DNA of 36,446 nt, from the NCBI GenBank assembly GCA_002390745.1, contig DGQK01000036.1, forward strand, positions 1 through 36,446, given 5' to 3'. The first letter of the stretch is position 1; every line of letters starts with the position of its first letter. Under the pieces are notes generated by a model. It was not told where the DNA came from. It made no database searches and worked only from the letters and a program-made list of their open reading frames with translations. Below, one piece after another: positions 31,352 through 36,446 of this stretch. Both the position numbers and the translations under genes were made by a program. The DNA comes from Bacteroidetes bacterium UBA4416 (lineage in GTDB: Bacteria; Bacteroidota; Bacteroidia; B-17B0; Aurantibacillaceae).

Positions 31352-31960
31352 TTGAAAGCAATCATCCGCTTTGTCTTTGCCTGCAGCGTTTTCTGTGCCA
31401 GCGCACAGAATGCCGATATCGATCTGCTCACCGATATCAATGCCCGCAATTATCCGCAATGGGATAAAGGCATGGACTATACCTCATCCTCCGTATATCC
31501 CGCTATGGTTGCCGTTCCGGGCACGATGCTCATCACCGGCCTTGCTACCGGGAACAAAGACCTGCAACGCAGTGCCATCAAAACGGGCATCGGCCTTGGC
31601 GTGAATACACTGATCACAACCGGCCTGAAATATGGCGTCAACAGGCCCAGGCCTTATGAAACTTATCCTGCCCTTGTGATCAAGCGCACTTCCACAGGCC
31701 CCTACTCGTTTCCATCGGGACATACTTCTTATGCCTTTTCGCTGGCCACCTCTGCCACACTAGCTACCAAAAAATGGTATGTGGCTGTTCCCTGCTATCT
31801 GTATGCCGGTACAGTAGGCTATTCACGCATGCGCCTGGGAGCGCACTACCCAAGTGATGTGCTCACCGGAGCCCTGCTCGGCATCGGCTCTTCCTGGCTG
31901 GTATGGAAACTGGACAAATGGATGAACCGGCCAAAGCCTGCAGTGAGCAGGCCCGAATAG
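31352..31960 (+). CDS. PAP2-superfamily phosphatase, exported
   Basis: 202 residues. Signal peptide (KAIIRFVFACSVFCASAQ), then the three PAP2 motifs: K93-x6-RP (KYGVNRPRP), PSGH (121-124) and SRMRLGAHYPSD (S158, R159, H165, D169). All catalytic residues are present. It would remove phosphate from lipid phosphates such as undecaprenyl diphosphate, phosphatidate or lipid A on the periplasmic side. The start codon is TTG at 31352, 1 bp after the stop of the site-2 protease gene. No ATG would preserve the signal peptide, so translation is probably coupled to the upstream gene. Confidence 0.9.
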   Translation: MKAIIRFVFACSVFCASAQNADIDLLTDINARNYPQWDKGMDYTSSSVYPAMVAVPGTMLITGLATGNKDLQRSAIKTGIGLGVNTLITTGLKYGVNRPRPYETYPALVIKRTSTGPYSFPSGHTSYAFSLATSATLATKKWYVAVPCYLYAGTVGYSRMRLGAHYPSDVLTGALLGIGSSWLVWKLDKWMNRPKPAVSRPE

Positions 31961-32034
31961 CTTTGTTAATTTATGTTTAGGATTATAAACCGTGTATTAA
32001 AAAAAGTGTATTTTTACTTCATACCCTCATTTAG

Positions 32035-32673
32035 ATGAAACACGCTCTGTATATTTTTTTAGTGCTTTGCTCGGCCTCATTATTCGCCCAAACCAAAACA
32101 GACAAGGAGCCGGCTCCTGAGAAATACCTGCAGATTTCGGGTGTGGTGCTCGACGACAGCTTACAACCTCTCCCTTTCGTGTCTATTATGCTCAAAGGAA
32201 CCAGGCATGGCACTGTCAGCGATTTCTACGGTTTTTTCACCCTGGTGGCAAGGCCGGGCGATGAAATGCAGTTTTTTTCCGTAAACCATAAGAGCAAGGT
32301 GTATGACCTGTCGGACACGCTTTCGGGAAAGCATTATTCCATTATCCAGATCCTCACGAAAGACACCATCCAACTGCCTTCTGTCAGCGTTTATCCATGG
32401 CCGAGCAAGGAGCAATTCAAGCGCGCCATCCTTAACCTCGACCTCAGCGACAGCGACATTGAGCGGGCTTACAAGAACATGGATAATGAGGACATCCGGG
32501 AATCCATCAAAGGCGGCTCCATGGATGCCGCATCCAATTACCGTGTACGCATGCAGCAGCAATATACGCGGCTATACCAGGCCGGCCAATACCCGAGCGT
32601 CAGCCTTCTCAATCCTGTGGCCTGGGCGCAGTTCATCGATGCCTGGCGAAAGGGCAAGCTGAAGATCAAGTAG
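32035..32673 (+). CDS. Exported protein with carboxypeptidase-D-like regulatory domain
   Basis: 212 residues. Signal peptide MKHALYIFLVLCSASLFA, cleaved before QTKT. Residues about 33-110 form a CarboxypepD_reg-like beta-sandwich (YLQISGVVLDDSLQPLPFVS, then KGTRHGTVSDFYGFFTL), as at the N-termini of TonB-dependent receptors. The C-terminal half is helical (SKEQFKRAILNLDLSDSDIE, ending NPVAWAQFIDAWRKGK). Stand-alone proteins of this type are frequent in Bacteroidota; function unknown, probably periplasmic. Its TAG stop coincides with the first bases of the palindromic element that follows. The sequence does not show whether the insertion shortened the protein. Confidence 0.88.
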   Translation: MKHALYIFLVLCSASLFAQTKTDKEPAPEKYLQISGVVLDDSLQPLPFVSIMLKGTRHGTVSDFYGFFTLVARPGDEMQFFSVNHKSKVYDLSDTLSGKHYSIIQILTKDTIQLPSVSVYPWPSKEQFKRAILNLDLSDSDIERAYKNMDNEDIRESIKGGSMDAASNYRVRMQQQYTRLYQAGQYPSVSLLNPVAWAQFIDAWRKGKLKIK

Positions 32674-32835
32674 AAGCCATCTCATAAATACCTGTTGCCT
32701 CTTTGCGTGTCTTTTCCATTCATGCTTCGTTTCTTTTCCAGCCCAGACTGCAAGAGTATGAGCTTCGAAAAGAGCCTCGCCTGAATGGAAAATCCTGCGC
32801 AAATAGTCTAAAACCTATTTTTGAGATGGCTTCTA
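32671..32835. mobile_element. 165-bp palindromic MITE-like element
   Basis: The ends are a perfect 14-bp inverted repeat (TAGAAGCCATCTCA at 32671-32684 against 32822-32835). Homology between the arms continues inward over most of each half: TTTGCG, then a perfect 11-bp pair TTTTCCATTCA at 32712-32722 against 32782-32792. It codes for no plausible protein. If TA is taken as the target duplication, the inverted repeat begins with GAAGCC. This is the structure of a non-autonomous miniature inverted-repeat element; the parent transposon is not in the window. Confidence 0.72.
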
Positions 32836-33182
32836 ATCCTTTTTTACGTAAATGCTTTCGGTTCAGCGTCACCTGTTATCGCTATGATCCTGCCAGAATA
32901 GCGGCATTAGATGTGATTTACTCAATGGAGCTTCGGATACCGGAATAAGTTCCCTAACTTGGGATGAAATTAGTCACATATGAGGTTCATTCCGTTACAA
33001 CCATTCTGTTCCTGTTGCTTGCAGGCCTGTATACACAAGGTTTCCCGGGCTAATCTATAGGGATAAGTAAAATTTAAAAGGTCTTTACGTTCACTTTTTA
33101 CTAGTTGAACATGTAATGTCTTTTTAATTAGATTTCAAACTTCCATGTAAATATCTTAACTTAGAATAAAATTGCTCCTTGC
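32836..33182. other. AT-rich non-coding gap, nothing recognised
   Basis: 347 bp with no credible gene, terminator or clear promoter. Near-matches to TAnnTTTG occur at 33157-33164 (TAACTTAG) and 33167-33174 (TAAAATTG), each with one mismatch. The promoter of the large surface-protein gene is presumably here but cannot be fixed. Confidence 0.5.
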
Positions 33183-36100
33183 ATGCGGCTACTCATTGCA
33201 TTTATTCTGTTCCTCGTACATTTCGCCCTGGGCGCACAGAATTTCTGGGTGTATGGTGCCGGAAGCATTAAAGAAGATGAAGCCATGGACATCTGCCATG
33301 ACAACAGCGGCAATATGATCTCTGCCGGCTATTTCTCAGGGCAAACCGTCTTCTCCGGCAGCATTACCCTCAACCCCTCAGGCTCCGGCGTTTCCGATAT
33401 GTTTATTTTAAAGTCCACGGCAGCGGGCCAGGTCGTATGGGCAAAAAAAGCCGGCGGCATCGGATCAGACAAAGCGCTGTCGGTGGCAGCCGACGCATCG
33501 GGGAATATTTATATCACCGGCTTTTACTACGGCAGCGCCACCTTCGGCTCCATCACCCTCAACTCGGTGAGTGGCTCGCAGGATGGTTTTGTTGCCAAGC
33601 TGGATGCGGGCGGTAATTTTTTATGGGCCAGCTCTTTCGGCGGCAGCTTATCGGAACAGGGAAATGCCATTACCATTGATAATGCCGGAAACCCGGTTGT
33701 GACCGGCCAATTCCAGGGCGCTGCCAGCTTCGGCAGCACCGTATTAACGAGCGCGGTAAACCCCATCACGGGGCTATCATCGTCGGATGTATTTATTGCC
33801 AAGTATACTCCCGGAGGACTTGTCAGCTGGGTGAAACAGGGCAAGGCGAAATACGATGACCGCGGGCTGGATATTGTGACAGATGCTTCCAATAACGTTT
33901 ATGTGTGCGGGCAATTCTCCGACACGATCACCTTTCAGAACACCTATGCCAACACGATCATGAATGCCGCCTTCCTGGTAAAATACAATGCAACCGGGCA
34001 GGAACAATGGTTCCGGAAGATGGCCGGGATCTTATGCATTTCCAATAGCCTGGCCATAGACAATACCGACAAGCTCTACGTGGCCGGCGATTTCCAGGGA
34101 ACGATGACGTATTTCAGCCCGTCTGGCAACAGCTTTGTCAGCGGCATCTACAGCAACAAAGCATTCCTGCTAAAAGTAGATAACAATGGCGCCTTTATCT
34201 GGGGAAAATCGGAATCGAGCACCAGCTATGTATCCGGACGGCGGGTGGCGCTCGATGCGCAGCAGGATCCCTACCTGTTCGGCGAATTCGGATGCACGAT
34301 GAAGGAATACTCGGACGCTTACGGAGCAGGCGTATTCAACAGTATAGGCTTCAAGGATCTCTTTATTACCAAATACACCAACGCCGGAACCCGCCAATGG
34401 TTCCGGCATTACGGCGGACCAAACAGCGACAAGGCTAACGGCCTGATCATTGCCGGCACCAATGAGCCTGTTATGGCAGGCAGCTACGAAACGAGCCTGG
34501 GACTGCCAGTCACTAACGGATTTTTAACAACGATCAATGTTCCTTCAAGCAACTATAGCTCCACACAACCTCCCTCCTATTGCTCGGCACCCAATAATTA
34601 CAAGGACTACACCGTTCTTCAGGTAAACGGCTATTCGGACCTGTTCATATTCAAAGGGATGGACCTGACCCGTAATCCTTATGATTACTATACCCGATCG
34701 GGCAGCATCTGCGACCTGGGGTTCGCAGGCAGTTGCATCGTTGACCTGGCCGAAGCCGTCCCGGTATGCCGCGACACCATCAAGTCCTGCACCGGCGCGG
34801 GCATCGGAGCCGAGCCGAATACACATGCCGGCGGAAATAGCATCGGCCCTGAGCATACCTATATCTGGAACAATAATCCCAACGAAACTTCTCCTGGCAT
34901 TGTGGCTTCCACTACCGGCCTCAACACCCTGAGCGTGACGACCATGGATGGCTGCTACAGCAGCACGGCGAGCGTTTATGTCCTGGTTTACCCAAGCCCT
35001 CCGGCGCCTGTTATTACCGACAGCGAAGGTGAGAATATTCTTCAGCCTCCAACAACCACGGACCTTGAGCTCTGCGGCACGCATACCATTACGCTTACGG
35101 GAGGGCATGTGCAGAACTCCACTTCCTACGGCTGGTCGGGGCCTTACATTTCCACGCACGATTCGGTTGCCATTATCGATCAGCCGGGTGTCTATACCTT
35201 TACGGTTGCCAATCAGTATAATTGCAAAAGCTCCAATGCAATTCTCATTGACATCGATCTGCCTGTTCCTCCTTTTACTCCCAAGCAAAAGAATGATTCG
35301 GTGGTCGCCTGCCAGGGTGCCTACGGCTTACAGGTGATCTGCGACAGTACCTCGAATCCGCAGATGAATTATCCTTACAACTGTATGAATTTTGCGGCAA
35401 GCTACGTGGTATCCGCTTCACCGGGATTTACGGTCATGTCCTCACCGCCCTGCAACCTCAGCACCAGTGTGAAAGCGACTACTGCCGGGAACTATACCTA
35501 TACGATTGCTTACGTGATCAATAACAAATGCACAAAGGATACTATTTATTTTACGGGACATGTGCATATTGATCTTTTGCCTTCTCCATCGGGATCTGTG
35601 AGTGTTTCCGGTGGGGGCTTCATTTGTCCGGGAGATTCCACGCTGCTTTCGCCAAGCGTAAGCAATGTGTCGCCGAATACAACGTATACAGTTTCTCCCC
35701 CTGTCTGGCTCTACGCCCCGGGATCTCCCCAGTTTTTATTACAGCTGAAAGACACGGTTTCGGGCTGCACCAATGTGGTTTCAACGTATACAACCGTTGC
35801 TGTAAAACCCAATCCTTTCATCAGCCCTAATCCGTACAGCGCCCTCATATGCCCGAATGATTCCGTGAAGCTCGAAGTAAACCTTGCGGGCGCTACCATC
35901 TACGAGTGGCATGGCCCCGGCGGCATTATTCCCGGCAACAGCCAGCACATTTATACGAGGGCCAGCGGCTTTTATTATTGCGTGGTCACCGACAATACCG
36001 GCTGCCGCTTTACCACGAGCCCGGTAGAGGTACGGCAATACAGCTCTCCTTACCTCGTAGGGTCTCCGGGCGGTGTGATCTGCAATAACCAACCGGTGAA

Positions 36101-36446
36101 CCTGCACGTTGTGACCACCGATTCCTCGATGATCTTCTGGGCCGCTCCCATCTTCGGCAGCGGGGCCACCAAAGTGGTTACGAACCCGGGCGTGTATTCC
36201 TGCAATGTTACCATGTGTGGCGTTACCCAGGTATTGTCTTTCACGGTGACGAGCTCCAACCCAAGCGCTAACATTTCGGTCGTAGGCTCAAATACCCTTT
36301 GCCCCTTTGATTCGGTAATCCTGAACGGCGGTCCATCGGGCATGAGTTCCTACAGCTGGCTCCCGGTGAATGCCTCCTCCCAGAGCCTGACAACCCACGA
36401 CCCCGGCAATTATACTCTTGAGGTGAAAGACAGTCACGGGTGCACT
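33183..36446 (+). CDS. Large surface/adhesin-like protein with SBBP beta-propeller repeats and Ig/PKD-like domains (3' end beyond window)
   Basis: Open without a stop for 1088 codons from the ATG at 33183 to the last base of the window. The protein begins with a signal peptide (MRLLIAFILFLVHFALGA, then QNFW). Residues about 20-455 are SBBP-type repeats of the form GNIYITGFYYGSATFG ... DGFVAKLDAGGNFLWASSFGG, predicted to fold as a beta-propeller. From about 500 a series of Ig/PKD-like beta-sandwich domains follows, marked by CxxDSVxL-like starts: ICPGDSTLL near 813, ICPNDSVKL near 888, VICNNQPVNL near 965 and LCPFDSVIL near 1038, about 75 residues apart. This layout is that of large Bacteroidota cell-surface proteins; a C-terminal T9SS sorting domain is expected past the window but not seen. 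It is the largest gene here. Confidence 0.93.
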   Translation, partial: MRLLIAFILFLVHFALGAQNFWVYGAGSIKEDEAMDICHDNSGNMISAGYFSGQTVFSGSITLNPSGSGVSDMFILKSTAAGQVVWAKKAGGIGSDKALSVAADASGNIYITGFYYGSATFGSITLNSVSGSQDGFVAKLDAGGNFLWASSFGGSLSEQGNAITIDNAGNPVVTGQFQGAASFGSTVLTSAVNPITGLSSSDVFIAKYTPGGLVSWVKQGKAKYDDRGLDIVTDASNNVYVCGQFSDTITFQNTYANTIMNAAFLVKYNATGQEQWFRKMAGILCISNSLAIDNTDKLYVAGDFQGTMTYFSPSGNSFVSGIYSNKAFLLKVDNNGAFIWGKSESSTSYVSGRRVALDAQQDPYLFGEFGCTMKEYSDAYGAGVFNSIGFKDLFITKYTNAGTRQWFRHYGGPNSDKANGLIIAGTNEPVMAGSYETSLGLPVTNGFLTTINVPSSNYSSTQPPSYCSAPNNYKDYTVLQVNGYSDLFIFKGMDLTRNPYDYYTRSGSICDLGFAGSCIVDLAEAVPVCRDTIKSCTGAGIGAEPNTHAGGNSIGPEHTYIWNNNPNETSPGIVASTTGLNTLSVTTMDGCYSSTASVYVLVYPSPPAPVITDSEGENILQPPTTTDLELCGTHTITLTGGHVQNSTSYGWSGPYISTHDSVAIIDQPGVYTFTVANQYNCKSSNAILIDIDLPVPPFTPKQKNDSVVACQGAYGLQVICDSTSNPQMNYPYNCMNFAASYVVSASPGFTVMSSPPCNLSTSVKATTAGNYTYTIAYVINNKCTKDTIYFTGHVHIDLLPSPSGSVSVSGGGFICPGDSTLLSPSVSNVSPNTTYTVSPPVWLYAPGSPQFLLQLKDTVSGCTNVVSTYTTVAVKPNPFISPNPYSALICPNDSVKLEVNLAGATIYEWHGPGGIIPGNSQHIYTRASGFYYCVVTDNTGCRFTTSPVEVRQYSSPYLVGSPGGVICNNQPVNLHVVTTDSSMIFWAAPIFGSGATKVVTNPGVYSCNVTMCGVTQVLSFTVTSSNPSANISVVGSNTLCPFDSVILNGGPSGMSSYSWLPVNASSQSLTTHDPGNYTLEVKDSHGCT

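Noticed and set aside
32572..32948. Short frames on both strands over the palindromic element, including 32703-32948 plus and 32572-32802 minus
   Set aside because: They are products of the inverted-repeat sequence; no transposase motif (DDE or HTH) is visible.
34545..35288. 247-codon minus-strand frame opposite the surface protein
   Set aside because: Antisense to a signal-peptide-bearing frame with repeated domains; no recognisable motif.

Overview
The window looks like a chromosomal segment of a Bacteroidota bacterium, probably from the Chitinophagales/Sphingobacteriales side; I cannot name a species. The evidence is as follows. Two secreted metalloproteases end in type A sorting domains of the type IX secretion system (T9SS). 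Start sites are often preceded by the Bacteroidota -7 box TAnnTTTG, and no clear Shine-Dalgarno motifs stand out. A large surface protein carries SBBP and Ig-like repeats. A PafA-type alkaline phosphatase is present. I found no rRNA, tRNA, CRISPR array or prophage.

Layout. 1-478 is non-coding: a 13-unit 22-bp tandem array, a perfect hairpin and a terminator. 479-4379 holds a PLP aminotransferase divergent from an HD-domain phosphohydrolase, a small secreted protein with an HExxH motif, and a membrane-anchored TPR protein. 4526-9156 holds two tandem paralogous M43 (cytophagalysin-like) proteases, each with a PKD domain, a T9SS tail, its own promoter and its own terminator. 9284-10687 holds tcdA and a TatD-family hydrolase. 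10753-15123 is a TolC/HlyD/ABC-2 permease exporter operon preceded by a Crp/Fnr-type regulator gene, with a candidate operator between them. 15244-17345 holds an alpha-oxoamine synthase (sphingolipid/sulfonolipid-type enzyme) and an NlpC/P60 hydrolase. 17501-19270 is an MsbA-like ABC exporter. 19454-24822 is an envelope block with PafA, a glycosyltransferase, a small secreted protein and a FlaA1/CapD-type nucleotide-sugar dehydratase. 25195-29822 holds an unknown CPCC-containing protein, a helix-hairpin-helix membrane protein and two APC amino-acid permeases. 30391-32673 holds a site-2 protease, a PAP2 phosphatase and a carboxypeptidase-D-like regulatory-domain protein. 33183 to the end is an unfinished open frame of 1088 codons for a large surface or adhesin-like protein.

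The intergenic DNA is rich in repeats. A 165-bp palindromic MITE-like element begins exactly at the stop codon of one gene. There are two copies of a degenerate interspersed element, a pair of 48-bp perfect direct repeats, 29-bp repeats with an inverted copy, and small GGAGCC hairpins. The genes are mostly ordinary envelope, lipid and transport functions. The least expected items are the repeat and mobile structures, the putative Crp/Fnr operator at an exporter lacking an ATPase gene, and the HExxH mini-protein. I do not see a convincing wholly new multi-gene system.
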